From Capsicum annuum (lineage: Eukaryota; Streptophyta; Magnoliopsida; Solanales; Solanaceae): DNA of 64,000 nt. Positions 44,421-58,116 of the stretch are shown here, piece by piece. Every line of letters begins with the position of its first letter. Position 1 is the stretch's first letter. The notes beneath the pieces are model-generated. The model worked only from the letters and a program-made list of their open reading frames with translations. It searched no databases and was not told where the DNA came from. The position numbers and the translations under genes were made by a program. The stretch is taken from NCBI RefSeq assembly GCF_002878395.1, contig NC_061118.1, positions 3,288,910 through 3,352,909 on the forward strand. Reading direction: 5' to 3'.

Positions 44421-45150
44421 TAAATATTTAGTGGAATTCCCATATTATCTGCTATGATCAACCAAATCTATAATAATGATCACCAGTAAGGTATTGTTGT
44501 CCCCTAAACCTGCATACTGCAAGTGAGATGAGAGGTCTTTCAATTCCAAAACTAGTGGCTCCTTAATAGATTATTTTGCAGGAGGTGTGGTTTTATATTT
44601 TTAATCAATATCAAACTTCTTTGGAGCATAATCTTAAGAACCTCTACCATGCAATGCTTTAACCATCTCATTATATTCTTTGGTGCCATAACTATCAAAA
44701 TTCTTAATTACAGTTGGTAATGCCTTGACCCAAGTCTTTCTTTAAAGGGCGTAGTCTCGGCATCAATTCATCATTAATAGTATCTATCACTGATGCCACT
44801 CACATGTCATCTAGATGCTATATCGACTGACACAAATCAAAATTTACTTGCTCATCATTTATTCTCAAGGTCATGAACACTAATTCCATATCAATCAATG
44901 CCCTAACAATGGATATAAAGGGTCTACCATATATTATGAGGGCTTGAAGGTCTACTTCATTGTCAAGAATCATGATATCCACTTGGAATATAATGGATTT
45001 CACCCTTACTTATACATAACAAAAAACACCCATTGGTTTCTTCATAGATGAGTTGGCCATCAACGTCTTCATGGATGTAGGTTCGAGTGCCCCCATCCCC
45101 AATAACATGTATATAACTAGAGGAATTAAATTGATGCCAACTCCCAGGTC
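44421..45150 (-). pseudogene. Athila-like protease region, antisense
   Basis: ORF 44818-45003 reads VDIMILDNEVD, then IIYGRPFISIVRALIDMELV and LRINDEQVNFDLCQ, the conserved C-terminal half of the protease and its linker. Upstream the NLMP-like text is decayed. Confidence 0.78.
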
Positions 45151-45599
45151 ACACAAAGCCTGTCTGACATTGAAAGCCTAATAGAACTCAGAATAGTAAC
45201 CGCCAAGGGTTCACCTTCTTTTTTACTAATAGTAAGGAGAGAATAAAACTACCATGGTGTGCATTATCATTGGGCTAGGAGACTCAATCATCACTATTAT
45301 CACTCTCGGTATCACCATTAATCCATGTTAACTTTTCAGATTCTACCTTAGGTATCTCCTTTATCATAGTACTATCATTCTTAAACTCTTTAATAGTATA
45401 CACCAGGAGATCAACAAGAGTAGCACCACCATTAGTAGTGATAGCTAGACAACGACCAATGTTTGGAGGATGTTAACCCGTGTTGCTTGGATTATTCAGT
45501 AACCTCTAATTTAAAGTACCAGATGTCTTCCCAAACTTTATCTTTAAGATTGTAGTCATATGAGACTCAACCTTTTGGGAAAAACCTCAGATATCAGCC

Positions 45600-47090
45600 A
45601 TAATCTCCTTAAGGCATATTTCCTGATTTTCTTGATCCATCACCAGTTTTGACAATAATGCCTCTATTCTCAATTTAGTAGCATAGTTGCCTAGCAGAAT
45701 ATATCTATCTCTTTTCTTTTTTTAGTCATTTTTTCATCTCTTATCACTATCATGCTCCTTACTATGATCTTTGTATCTATCTTCATAATAGTTCTAACCA
45801 TGATTTCCTTGCCTTTTGGCTAAAAAAGCCATCTATTTACAATAAAGATACTTAGCCTCCTCTTCTAAGTCATACTTGCATGATTTAAAGTTGAACCCTA
45901 TGCACTTACTGTGTTTACTTTCTTAGAATTCACTATTCCAAATTTCTTAGTCATCAACCCAATATCATTCCCCAGCAGTGCAATATCCCGCCCCACGGAT
46001 TCAACCACTACTCTATGGTCATTGGAAGCTCCTATGGCATAAGTTCCAACAACACTATTAGCCTCCCGAGTATGCCATTCTCGATTGGTGAGAAATATCT
46101 GGTCAAGAACCTTAAAAGCCATTTCACAGCATAATCTATTGACGCTCCTCCAGTGATTGTATCTTCCATGGCTCGAGAATTGGTGTTACGATTGGGTACC
46201 TTGCTTAACTTCTTCTTCAACCTTAACCAAGCCTCGGACATAGACTCCAAATGTAGTAGACTAAAGTTGTATATCTCATCTTTTTAACTACAACATTCTG
46301 GATGGATAAAGAAATGCTTTAAGAATTGCCTACACAACTTGTTCCAAGTGGTAATAGAGCTTTTTAGAAGTTCCCCTAACCATAAAAAAGTTTCTCCATT
46401 TAACAAAAAGGGGAAAAAATCTCAATTCGAGAGCCTCCTGGTCTACCCCTAAAATAGTATAAGAAGTTCAAATCCCAACAAAATTAGAAAGATGCATATT
46501 TGTGTTATCTATAACCAAGCTAAAAAATACACCTTTAAAATTCAGGAGCTAGATCATGTCATTGGTAATGTTAAATTTCACATTGGGAGTCATGTAGGAG
46601 GAATGATAACTTATATTTCTACTAACTCAACGTATCCTATATTCTTTTCATCATCATATGGCTAGAAGTACTGCTATGTTGGTATCACTTGAGTTGGACC
46701 ACCTATAAATCTATCTCAGTTATAGTAGAGTGCTTCGCGTGGATCAACTATCAGTCTCTGCTTGGCTAGCTCTGGCTTTTGAGCTAGCTTGGCCTCTTCG
46801 TCCCTTTTTTGTTTAGTAGCATTTCCTAACAACTACTTCATCTGCCAATCTATAATGTTTTATGGATCAACTAGAGCAAGAGAATTTAATACATTTGAAT
46901 CATCCCGAACCCTTCATAATGGCCTGCACATATTGGTTCAGTTATCATACTATTAGGATGCAACAATCTCTTTAGTTAGGATTTAGTGGGAATAAGGGAT
47001 TACCTTGACTCTTGGTGTTAGGAATAAACCGGCATATGCCCAACTATGAACAGAAACATAAACATTCAAAAAATCCAACAAACTTTATTC
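45600..47090 (-). pseudogene. Athila-like gag, antisense
   Basis: Overlapping ORFs 45898-46122 and 46032-46250 carry ESMSEAWLRLKKKL and YAVKWLLRFLTRYFSP-like text, typical of Athila gag, in shifted frames. Lower down an acidic/lysine-rich linker is seen. Many stops are present. Confidence 0.7.
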
Positions 47091-47107
47091 CACAACTCAA
47101 CATCGTC

Positions 47108-47127
47108 TTTCCCGAGTAACGATGCTA
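47108..47127 (-). promoter_or_regulatory. degenerate primer-binding site, antisense
   Basis: On the minus strand this reads 'agcatcgttactcgggaaag', an Asp-tRNA-type site with changes. It lies just inside the 5' LTR (47134), as expected. Confidence 0.68.
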
Positions 47128-47133
47128 AAATTT

Positions 47134-48153
47134 TGAACAACGCCAAAACTACACCTCCAACTGAATGATAAAGTGGTCGCTGTCAGGTAAATTATCTCAA
47201 CTAGGTTGGGTTCGTACCCATGGGGAAGATTTTGATTCTTATCTCTAGCTTGGCGAACTCAACGGGCAGAATAAAAGTAATGAACGATTTATGAAAACAA
47301 TCTCGAGCAAGTAACAGAATTCAACTTTGGTTGTAATTGGTCAGAAACAAATACTAGGATTGTGTTCCTCCTAGCTTCTTATCTCAGTAGTCTTATCGTG
47401 CTTTATAGAACAAACTAAGTACCTTGCATGCAAAATCTGTTAAGTTATACACCCTCAACTATCTTGTGTACTCATTGATGGATTTCGTCCTTAACCTTTT
47501 GAGTGTAAGGTCATTGATTTACGAACCCCTATACTAGATCCCAGTTAAGTATTACCTTTTGAGTGTCAAAATATTATATAATAGATAAACATCTTACATA
47601 GATGATACTGATTAGCCTAGATAGATAATTAATATTTAAATTACTATTGTAATTATCTTTTCCTAGTCACTACTCCTCTTGTGGAGTAAGTAGTGATATA
47701 CTAGATAGGATCTTACCATTTGTAACTGCTAAGACATCTGTTAAACTGAAGATAATATGATACATTAAAGAATACTGGTACAAAACAACTTAGCACTTCC
47801 CCTACTTTTCCAATATGCAAGTATTCCCACAACCATAGCGTAGGGATTTGGCCTCTCATACTTTTGATACGATCAACAAAATTAATAACTGAAGTCACCC
47901 AATAAATATCACAATAATAACTGAATAAAATCCAAAGTTTGTAACTGCATTATCAACTAAAATCAATAACAAAGTAATCCCAAGATCAAAATCCAAATCT
48001 TTGATCAAATATATGTTTACAAGTTTTAAGTCTGCATAAAATAACTATAAAACATCAAAAGGGTATTTATAGGATGCAAAGAAACCCTAAAAATCAAAAT
48101 CCAATTGAAAAAAAGAAAACTGAGGTCGATGGCCACTTACTAAGTTCACCGAT
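47134..48153 (-). repeat. 5' LTR of the antisense Athila-like element, inner part
   Basis: It begins TGAACAACGCC and matches 39056 onward. It includes about 310 bp absent from the 3' LTR (47344-47690). It is cut at 48153 by the nested gypsy element and resumes at 57706. Confidence 0.8.
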
Positions 48154-51100
48154 TGATACAAACCAAATTTGGGTCATGTTGTATGGGAACCTCGAGCACA
48201 CATGTATTGGAGGTTGACCCGTAACCCAAGATAATTATCAATAATCATCCACAAGGGTTAGAATGATCCCACCCTATAATAAGAATAGTAAAAATTGTAA
48301 GGCTAATAGTCAAGACATAGATAATAACAAATATTTCATTTATATCGACTATCTAGCCAATATACCCAAGTACACAATCATCCACAAAACCTCTACCAAA
48401 CCAAAGTCAATGATACGTTAGGACATGCCCCCGACAATAGCCAAGTGAAAAATCTATACAAGTCTATGACATAGAGTAGCGTGACTATGAGAAGCTGGTC
48501 TTTTAGAGTATGGAAGCTCACCACTATAAGGTCAATGCAAGAATCCGCTCGAACACCTATTCTCTGCATAGAAGAAGAAGAAGATGCTCTGCCACCTATG
48601 TCGCGTGGGAACACAACATTCGAAGATGGTTAGAGGTTGGAGCACTAGCATCTAACTAAAGAAAAAGTATAAAATAATATTGCCATTCAACACAAGTTAA
48701 TATATAATGTACAATCATATTCATACATTTATCCTTGCACATAGATATATCACATGCCAACAAGTTGTCACAACTTAATAACATCCTCAAATACTTCAAT
48801 CATAAGAAACAAAATGGAAGACTCCAACATTCCACATTAAGGTTCATACCACCCCTATTAGGCATGCCACATTAGCCGTACTCACATATCATTAGACAAG
48901 GTCTTTGAACCATAGGTACACTCATCAAGCAAATGGACTATATCTATAAAGTTATTTATTGAAACAAGGGATCTACCCATATACCACATTCAATAAGGCA
49001 TAGAACTCTAATCACCTGATCACACGTTCACTTAGGCATGGAACTTTAATCACAAGATCACATATTCAACTAGGCATTGATTTTTAATCACATGGTTGCA
49101 TATTAAAGTGGGCATGGAACTTTAATCACACGCTTGCACATTCAGGTGGGAATGGAATTTTAATCATATGCTTGAACATTCAAGGGGTCATGGAACATTA
49201 ATCACATGCTTGCACATTCATATGGGCATGGAAATTTTTTCATATGCTTGCACATTCAAGTAGGCATGGAACTTTAATCACATTCTTACACATGAAACTC
49301 TAATCACATGCTTGCACATTAGGCGAGGTATTTTAACCTGGAGAGCTCTCTTTAAGCGAGGGACTTTATCCACAAGCTATTTTGTAAGGCTAGGGAATTT
49401 AGACACAAGCCATTTCATAAGGAAAGAGACTTTAGCTATGAGCTATCATATTAACATCATTAGTCGACATTTGACTTCTTACTCAGAAGGTTATGCATGG
49501 ATATCCATATAATTTATTTCACAGTTAGGGGCTCTAGCTTATTTAGACAAATCTACACTAAATAAGACCACATGGTCCCTCATGGAAGCCTTCATTACTC
49601 AACCATTACAATTAAAATAGGCCAATGACTTAACTCATTTCATCATTCAATTCAATTTATGGCCATTAGGACTCTTACTAGCCCATTCATTCTTTATTAG
49701 CATTCCTATACCACACTTTAGTTCCACACAAAATTTCAAGATCTAGCTTGGGGAATGAACTCCATTCTTAGTCATCAATTGACATGGTCATAGATTAACA
49801 AATTTCATGGATAACCACACCAACACAATACCAATAAACAAACATTCATACAAAAAGGGTCATTACCCCCATTTAAAGCCACAAGTTATCCTATTACATG
49901 CTTAGCAAGGTTCTTATAAACCATTTCCATGAATTTACAATAATTATAACTCAATACGTGGCCAACAAATCCTTAACAATCAATCTATAAGTATTCATAT
50001 CTATTTACGCTTTATCATGACTCTTTCATGTTCACTAGACCATTTCCCTAGACATACGTTTGGCCTTCATAAGACTATCTAACCACTTATCATGTTAATA
50101 GGCCAAATGCCTTGATTCAACACCTCATTAATTACATTTATGGTCATCAAGACTCATTTGACCATTTATTATACCTTAGAAAGTTGACACCACCTACTCA
50201 CCATTTTTGGACTCAACACGCACATCAAGTTTATTTTCATGATTAAGGTTTCAATACCTTATTAGACATTGTCCCAACAACATCATCAAACACATAATAC
50301 ATGGATCACAATAAACTTTAAAATACCATTTACCAATCATTCATGCTTATTAGGCCATTACGCAACTCAATACATCATAAACATGTAACTAGGCATTTCA
50401 CTTAGACATTTTCACAAACACCTTGGGTGTATACCCTTAACTAGGTCATTCTTATGGTAGAAGTCATCAATATTAGGGTTACTCATGACCCTAATGTGGA
50501 ACAACATACAACAAGACCCAAAATATACAATCTAACAAAAATAATATGTATCAATAAAAGTATAAGCAAGAATCATCATTATTCATTGCTAGGTAACAAA
50601 ATCCTTTTCATTTGATTCAGAACCACCATGTACAGTTACTAATTCAAGTTCAAAATACATGGTTTTGGAGTTATTTAGAAAAGGGAAGAGGTACATTTCT
50701 TAAACAAGATGACACACCAACAATCTTAACTCCCCTTTGCCTTTTGAAGTTCACTCTTGAAACCCTAGCTTCCAATTTTCCAAAGATGAGCTTAGGAGTG
50801 TGTTTAGAGTGTTTGAGTCTTGTAAAATGAAGACTTTGGAGGCTACAATGCCTTATATAGTGAAAGCATTTAGGGTTTTAGACTTGGGAAATGACCAACA
50901 GTTCCTTGGTTAAAATCTGGAATATCCACTCGTCCAAGGGTATGACTCCGCCTCACGGTTCCTATTGTAATCGTGACCTAGGGTACGGGTGGTACCCTAA
51001 CTCGTACCCTAGGATTCTCCTAGGTCAAACACACTATTGTGGGTATAAGAGTGAACTTTTGATACGTAAATAAATGGTATGACTCATGCCCCAATCATGA

Positions 51101-51567
51101 TCTTCACCCGTACCAAAAATAGTCCACTCTAGGTTAGGTTTTAACTTCATACGACTTTGTAGTATACGACTCGTATGCATGGTTACAACCAAGGGTTGAC
51201 ATTGTCGTATAGGAGATAGTATGCTACCTTAGCATACTTCTCAAGGTACGAAAGGTGAGGAGGACAAGGGTGTGAGTTGTGAACAAGGTTACAACTCAAG
51301 CCCTTCAATTATATCCACCCAGATATATCAAAAGGAGTTGTATTTTCAAGGGTTCAAGTCTAGGTATGTCAATTCTCCGCCACTTGGACCATGCGTCCCT
51401 GAATAATGGGAGAGTCAAGCATTAAGACAATTTAACACATCAATATACATCAAGGCAACATTTACACAAGTTAGAAACAATACACAACAAGGATATAATA
51501 CAACACATATCATGATCATCACCAATTACCCAATAAAAATTGCAAGGCCATATTCTTGGGTATTTCA
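48154..51567 (-). repeat. 3' LTR of the nested gypsy element
   Basis: 3,414 bp, matched along its whole length by 54223-57705. A 'gccttatatagtgaaag' TATA-like region lies at about 50850-50866 (read on the minus strand). It holds a 38-bp minisatellite with about nine copies. Confidence 0.88.
48990..49330. repeat. LTR minisatellite, 38-bp unit, about 9 copies
   Basis: The unit reads 'gcatggaactttaatcacat' + 'gcttgcacattcaagtgg', with substitutions. The equivalent array in the other LTR has about 12 copies. Confidence 0.88.
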
Positions 51568-54222
51568 TTCTCCCACACTTAGGATCATTCATCCATGAAT
51601 GATGGGTAAGGAAAGCATGAGCGCAAGTTAACACATTTTCTCATATTATAACATCCTTTAAACAAGTTAAAGCAAGCATTCAACAAGGATATAACACACA
51701 TCATTCTCATTACCAATAAAACATTTATTTCATCGACTTGGGGGCTCAACAAATGGTCTAACAAGGAATACATGAATTCAATGCTTGGGGACTTCACCCC
51801 ATTTTATAAACATGACATAACTCAACCTTAACATTGGAGACTTTAATCCTTTGTATATCAAATACATAAATTAATTTCACATGTTAAAGACTTTACTCCA
51901 TTGTCTATCAAAGATATAATTCAATGCATGGAGATTAACACATACCTATGTCATATGTTTCTATAATAGAAAACAAATACGAGTACTTAGACTTCTAGTT
52001 CTCTTCTGTAGGATGTAGCTTCCTCAGACTTTTGGTTCCTCCATAGAACCTTAACTGAAACTAGTTCTATCATTAACAACCGACGAACTTGCCGATCAAA
52101 GAATAACATCGGGTTCTCTTCTAAAGACAACGAACCCAAAATACAATGCCCTCCAAGGGAACACAATAAATGAAGGGTAGCCTATGCATACTTACAACAT
52201 AAGGACATAAGAAATTAGCGGAAATAGGGTTCATCATATAAGGCACCTCCGTTATTTTAGGCAATATTACCAACCCCATTCAAGACCACTTAGGGACCAA
52301 CATACCAAAGAAGGTTCCTGAGGTCTGGATACCAAAAGACAAACCACCGCATACCTTTTTGAGGGATCCACCATGACCTCTTTACTAAAGATAGATAATG
52401 TTAATAATGAAAGCCATAAATTTCAACCAAAACACTTCCTCAGAGAACTTGTTATACAAATGGTGATCCATTAAAATTTTCAACGCAACATAGAGGTGAT
52501 CTACATGATCTTCCTTAGTCTTAGAATAACTAAGATATCACCAATGAAGACAATAAAAACCATGTACAGGAACAAACAAAAAACCCTATTCACCAAATCT
52601 TTAAATGACGTCGAGGCATTGGTTAACCCAAAGGACATGATAAGACACTCATTGGCCATGGGAACAGGTTCTAGAGAAGGCCCTTTTTATGTTAGCATCA
52701 TTAACTCAGACTAAGTAATACAAATGCCCCTTTGAAATTACCTTTTTAGGCCTTGAGACAAGAAAAAGACCTTTACTTAGGCACTAAGGAACAACCTTCC
52801 CATACAATGACCGACTCGTTAGGGAATTTGGACATGATCTTACGGGTTCAATAATCTAAAGAAGCATAACATGAGTGCAAACACTTCCCCTAAAATGATA
52901 TAAATGCAAACATAACCACCTCCATAACTCAACAAGACTTTCTTTACTACCAATGACTATCGCACACCCCTTATAGACTCGCTATAACCATAGAGTCTCT
53001 TACCAAGGTACAAATAGAAAAAAAACTCAAATGACTTAGAACTAAATTGAAATACACAATCACTAATGGGGTTAAACATACTAATAAAGCATATGCATAC
53101 ATATAGTGGAGAAGGAGTTTTTAACATACCTACGAGAACATTAGAGACACCTCGAACTCCTGGTGAGTAGAAATTACATACAAAAAACTCCAGCCAGTGT
53201 TGGTACCAGTAACAGAAGAAGAGATAGAACCATTAGATAATAGAGTAGATAAGGTAGAAATAGGGGCTCTGTCATCCTAGGCAACCACTCAAGAAGGGTA
53301 CTCTTGCTTCATGTGCCTAACGTGATCACTATGAAAATATTTAACTTTCACCATCTTACACTCACCATGATGATTCTAAACACATAGGTAGTAGGGATGG
53401 CGCAATAAAGCTGACTAGGCACTATCAGCCTGAACTTGGGCACCCTTGTGTGCCATAGTTAAAGAACTGATAGCCGACTTCCTTTTTGCCTAAGTGGTAA
53501 CCCTTATGGGTTACTCCAATTATATGTGACCCAATTGACCATATACAAAGCATCAATTCTTCCTTTTATCACAACAACCATGGTGTGATTGACCATAAAA
53601 CCAATAAGGAGGATAGGTAAAAGAGGATCGGGCAGCGCTGAACTGATATTGGGAACCTTGTGCCCTATAAGAATCATTAATATAAAGATGTCCGTCTCCT
53701 AATGGATTTGGGTAGGGAGCACTAGTAGTGAATTGGGTGCTAGGACCTACCCAATACTTTCTCCGGGTCAATTTTCCTCTAACCTGAGCCAATTGAGCAA
53801 ATGAGCAATGGAACCCAACATTTTAAGGTGACTGAGGTGATGGGTCACCCCTAACATAGAGGTTAGTAGAAACAAGTTGAACCTTATGAGAATAGTCAGA
53901 TGTCACGACCCCTGACTGGGTTCAAATCCCAAAGTTTGGACAAGCATTGTCTATATTACCCCCAGCGGGGATAGAAGCATTTGCCCAAATGTCAGACCTT
54001 TTTGGATACATGCCCTAAAAGATTAGGAAATAAAAATCAAAGGAATCTAAGACCTTAGACTCTATACATCTTGAGATTGAAACACAAGAAAGGGAAAAAT
54101 TCCTAATTACCTCAAAGCCTTCTCTTATGAGTGTGGCACACTTCACACCCATAAAAGAGACTCTACTTGACACGACTTTTTGGACTCCCAACTAACCAAG
54201 AACCTAGGCTCTAATACCAACT
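51568..54222 (-). pseudogene. interior of the nested gypsy element: RT and zinc-knuckle traces
   Basis: Minus-strand translation gives RT-like text over about 51980-52800 (for example KLVPNALSMGLTNASTSFKDLV-type words in decayed form). A zinc-knuckle-like CFVYGQLGHI lies near 53530. ORF 53553-53792 reads MAQVRGKLTRRKYWVGPSTQ and SQYQFSAARSSF, a gag C-terminal tail. Protease, RNase H and integrase were not recognised. No frame is open for long. Confidence 0.6.
54207..54219 (-). promoter_or_regulatory. primer-binding site (initiator Met tRNA), one mismatch
   Basis: On the minus strand this reads TGGTATTAGAGCC, one base from the standard site, and is separated from the 5' LTR by AGT. Confidence 0.88.
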
Positions 54223-57200
54223 TGACACATCCCGAAATTGGTACATATCGTATTCTCACCTCGAGCACACATGTATCGAAGGTCGCCCTATAACCCAAGA
54301 TAATCATCCATAAGTATCGAATAGATCCTAACCCTATAATAAGAATAGAGAAAAATATAAGGCTAACGGTTAAGACTTAGACAATTATAGATATTTCATT
54401 TATATCGACAATCAAGCTGATATGTCCAAGTCCACATTTATCTATAAAACATCTACCAGACCAAAGTCAATGATATATCGGGACATTCCTCCAATAATAG
54501 CCAAGTGCTAACTCTATAAAAGTCTATGACATAGAGTAGTGTGACTATGAGGGTAGGTCTTCTGGAGTATAAGATCTTACCACTTCAAGGTCAATGCACG
54601 AATCCACTCAAACACCTATTTACAACGTAGAAGAAGAAGAAGATACTCTGGCTTCTATGTCATATGATGACATAGTGTCTGGAGATAGTTACAGGTTAGA
54701 GTGCTAGAATGTAACTCAAGGATTAGGATAAAGTAACATTTCCATTCAACACAAGTCAATATATCATATCCAATCATATTCATACATTTATCTTTAAAAA
54801 TAGATATATCACATGCCAACAAGTTGTCAAGACGTAATAACATTCACAAATGTTTTAATCACAAGACAAATATGGAGGACTCCGACATTCCACACTTAGG
54901 TTCATACTATATTTATCAGGCATAGGACCTTTGCTACATTCATATATTATTAGATAAAGTATTTCAACCATGGGTACAATCATCAAGAAATGGGACTATA
55001 ACCACAATGTTATTGATTAAAATAAGGGCTCTAACATATACCACAATCAATTAGGCATGGAACTCTAATCACATGATCACACATTCACTTAAGCATGAAA
55101 CTCTAATAACATGATCACATATTCAACTAAGTATGGAACTTTAATCACATGGTGGCATATTCAAGTGGGCATGGAACTTTAATCACATGGTGGCACATTC
55201 AAGTGGGCATGGAACTTTAATCACACACTTGTATATTCAAGTGGGCATAGAACTTTAATCATGTGCTTGTACATTAAAGTGGGCATGGAACTTTAATCAC
55301 ATACTTGAAAATTCAAGTAGGCTTAGAACTTTAAACACATTTTGTCACATTCAAGTGGGCCTGGAACTTTAATCACATGCTTGCACATTCTAGTAGACAT
55401 GTCAATTTAATCACATGCTTGCACATTAAAGTAGGCATAGAACGTTAATCACATACTTGAAAATTCAATTGGGCATGGAGCTTTAATCATACGCATGAAC
55501 GTTAAGTGAGGTATTTGAACCTTGAGAGCTCTCTTTAATTGAGGGACTTTAGCCACAAGCTCTTTTGTAAGGCGGGGACTTTAGACACAATCCATTTAAT
55601 AAGGAAAGAAACTTTAGTAACAAGCCATCACATTACCATCATTAGTCGACATTTGACATCTTACTCATTTGTTCATGCTTTGAGATCCATTCAATTCATT
55701 TTACAGTTAAGGGTCTAGCTCATTTAGCAAAATCAATGTTATACATAACCACATGGTCCTTATGGGAGCCTTCATTGCTCAACCATTACAATTATAATAG
55801 GCCAATGCTTCAACTCATTTCATCATAAAATTTAATTTATGTCCATTAGGACATTTACTCTATTCAATCTTTATTAGGATTCCTATACCATACTTTATTC
55901 CACAAATAATTTCAAGTTCAATCTTGGGGAAAAAAATCCCTTCCCAGTCTTCAACCGTTATGGTCATTGATTACCAAATTACATGGCTAACTATACCAAC
56001 ACAATACCAATTAACGAACATTCATACAAAAAGGGCCATTGCCCTATTTAAAACCACAAGCTATCCTATTACACTCTTAACAAAGTTCTTATCAACTATT
56101 TCTAAGCATTTACATTCATTATAACACAATACATGGCCAACAAAGCCTTAACAAACCATCTATAAGTATTCACATCTATTTATGCATTATTATAACTCCT
56201 TAATATTCACTAGACTATTTCCCTAGACACATGTTTGTCCTTCAAAAGACCATCTAACCATTTATCATATTAATAGGCCCAATGCCTTGATTCAACACCT
56301 CATTAATTAAATTTACAGTCATCAAGACCCATATAACTATTCATATTACTTCTTACCATATTTAGACTCAACATACATATCAAGTTCATTTTTATGTTTA
56401 GGGTTTCAATCCATTACCAGACATTGACCCAATAATATCATCAAATACATAACAAATGGCTCACAATAGCTTTAAAATAAAATTTACCATTCATTCATGC
56501 TCATTAGGCTATTTTCCTACTCAATACATCATCAATATATAACTAGGCATTTCACTTAGACATTTTCTCAAACACCTTGGGTGTATAGCTTTAACAAGGT
56601 CATCCTCATGGTAGAAATCATCAAGACTAGGGTTACTAAAGACCCTCATGTTGAACAACATACAAAAATCACTGACATATACAATTTTCTATCAATAACA
56701 TAAATGAACACCGGTATAAACAAGAATCATCATTATTCATTGCAAGGTAAAACAATCATTTTCATTTAATTCAAAACAACCATGTACACTTACTAATTCA
56801 AGTGTGAAATACATTGATTTAGAGTTATTTGGAAAGTGGAAGAGGTAAATTCCTTAAACAAGAGAACACACCAACAATCTTGACTCCCTTTTGACTCTCG
56901 AAGAACACTTTTGAAACCCTAGCTTGTAATCTTCCAAAAATGAGCTTGAGAGTGTTTATAGTGTTTAAATCTTTTAAAATAAGGACTTAGGAGGATAAAA
57001 TGCCTTATATAGTGAGAGATTTTAGGGATTTAGGCATGGTAAATGACAAAAAGGTCCTTTGTTAAAAGACGAAAAGTCTACTCATGCAGTAAGACTCCCC
57101 CTTACGTTTCTTATTGCAACTGTGACCTAAGGTACTAGTGGTACACTAACTCATACCCTAGCTTCTACTAGGTCAACTATACTATTTAGGTTATGAGAGG

Positions 57201-57705
57201 GTGCATTTGCGTCCTAACTAAAGGGTATGACTCATGCCCCAATTGTGAGCTTCACTCGTAATAAAAATAGTCCACTCTAGGTTAGGTTTTCACTCCATTT
57301 GACTTTGTAGTATACGACTCATATGTATGGTTAAAACTAAGGAAAGGCCTTGTCATACAGGAGATAATATTCTATCTTAACATATTTCTCAAGGTACAAA
57401 AAGGAAAGGGAAGAAGGGAATAATTCTTGACCAAGAGTACGACTCAAGACCTTCAATTATAGATATTAAAAGGATTTTTATTTTCCAAGGTTCAAGTCTA
57501 GGTATGTCAATTGTCCCCCTCTTGGCCCATGCATCCTCGAATGAGGGGTGAGGAAAGCATAAAAACAATTTAATACATCAGCATGCATTAAAGCAACCTT
57601 ACACAAGTTAGAGACAACACACAATAATGGTATATCACAACACATATCATGATCAACACCAATCACCCAAAAATTTTTTGCAAGGCCACATCCTTGGGTG
57701 TTTCA
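54223..57705 (-). repeat. 5' LTR of the nested gypsy element
   Basis: 3,483 bp. Text matches 48154-51567 throughout, with moderate divergence. The length difference is partly explained by extra minisatellite units. Confidence 0.88.
55050..55505. repeat. LTR minisatellite, 38-bp unit, about 12 copies
   Basis: The same unit as at 48990-49330, counted by eye as twelve copies. Confidence 0.88.
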
Positions 57706-58116
57706 CCTATGGACCATAGGTGGTCCATGGTTAGTGAAAGTACCCTTGAACAGATCTTAAAGCTCTCTGTACTTGGCCTTCTGACACTTTCTATGATCAC
57801 CTATGAAATGTCAGTGTCACCTGTGGACCGTAGATGCCCTTGGTAAGTGAAAAAATCTCTTTTTCTTGCTTCTGGGTCTCCAGACTTCAAGTTCTGACAC
57901 ACACTTTTGTCATCTATGCTTGATAAGTGGCACTTACACCAAACAGTACCTTGATAAGAAGCCCAAAACTTTAACTTTGTTTCTTTTCTTCTGTTTAGCA
58001 TCAAAACTTAGTTTCCTATAAAACATAATTAAGACACATCATACCTCACAAAACGACCTCAGAAAATTTCATATTTTAATTATTTTAATCATCATAAGTG
58101 CTACAAATCAATGGCA
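57706..58116 (-). repeat. 5' LTR of the antisense Athila-like element, outer part
   Basis: Continues 48153 after the nested insertion, starting within the palindrome 'cacctatggaccataggtg'. It matches about 39850-40160 of the 3' LTR. Its end near 'atggca' marks the element's outer end. Confidence 0.78.

Larger units (their letters stand above)
48154..57705 (-). mobile_element. gypsy retrotransposon with 3.4-kb LTRs and short degenerate interior
   Basis: Two long direct repeats (48154-51567 and 54223-57705) flank an interior of only 2.65 kb. Both begin TGA(C/T)ACA and end TTTCA. A Met-tRNA-type primer site lies 3 bp inside the right LTR. Flanks are CCGAT (48149-48153) and CCTAT (57706-57710), a 5-bp target duplication with one change. 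The interior keeps traces of gag, a zinc knuckle and RT but is too short for a full element, so it is a deletion derivative. LTRs are longer than the interior. Confidence 0.88.
39056..58116 (-). mobile_element. Athila-like retrotransposon, antisense, with a nested gypsy element in its 5' LTR
   Basis: The order on the minus strand is: 5' LTR (58116-57706 plus 48153-47134), primer site, gag, protease, RT, RNase H, integrase, purine tract and 3' LTR (40160-39056). LTR words match those of 27366-36464, so the two belong to one family. Both flanks are antisense gypsy integrase of one gene. The nested element 48154-57705 must be younger. A clear 5-bp target duplication was not found. Confidence 0.85.
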
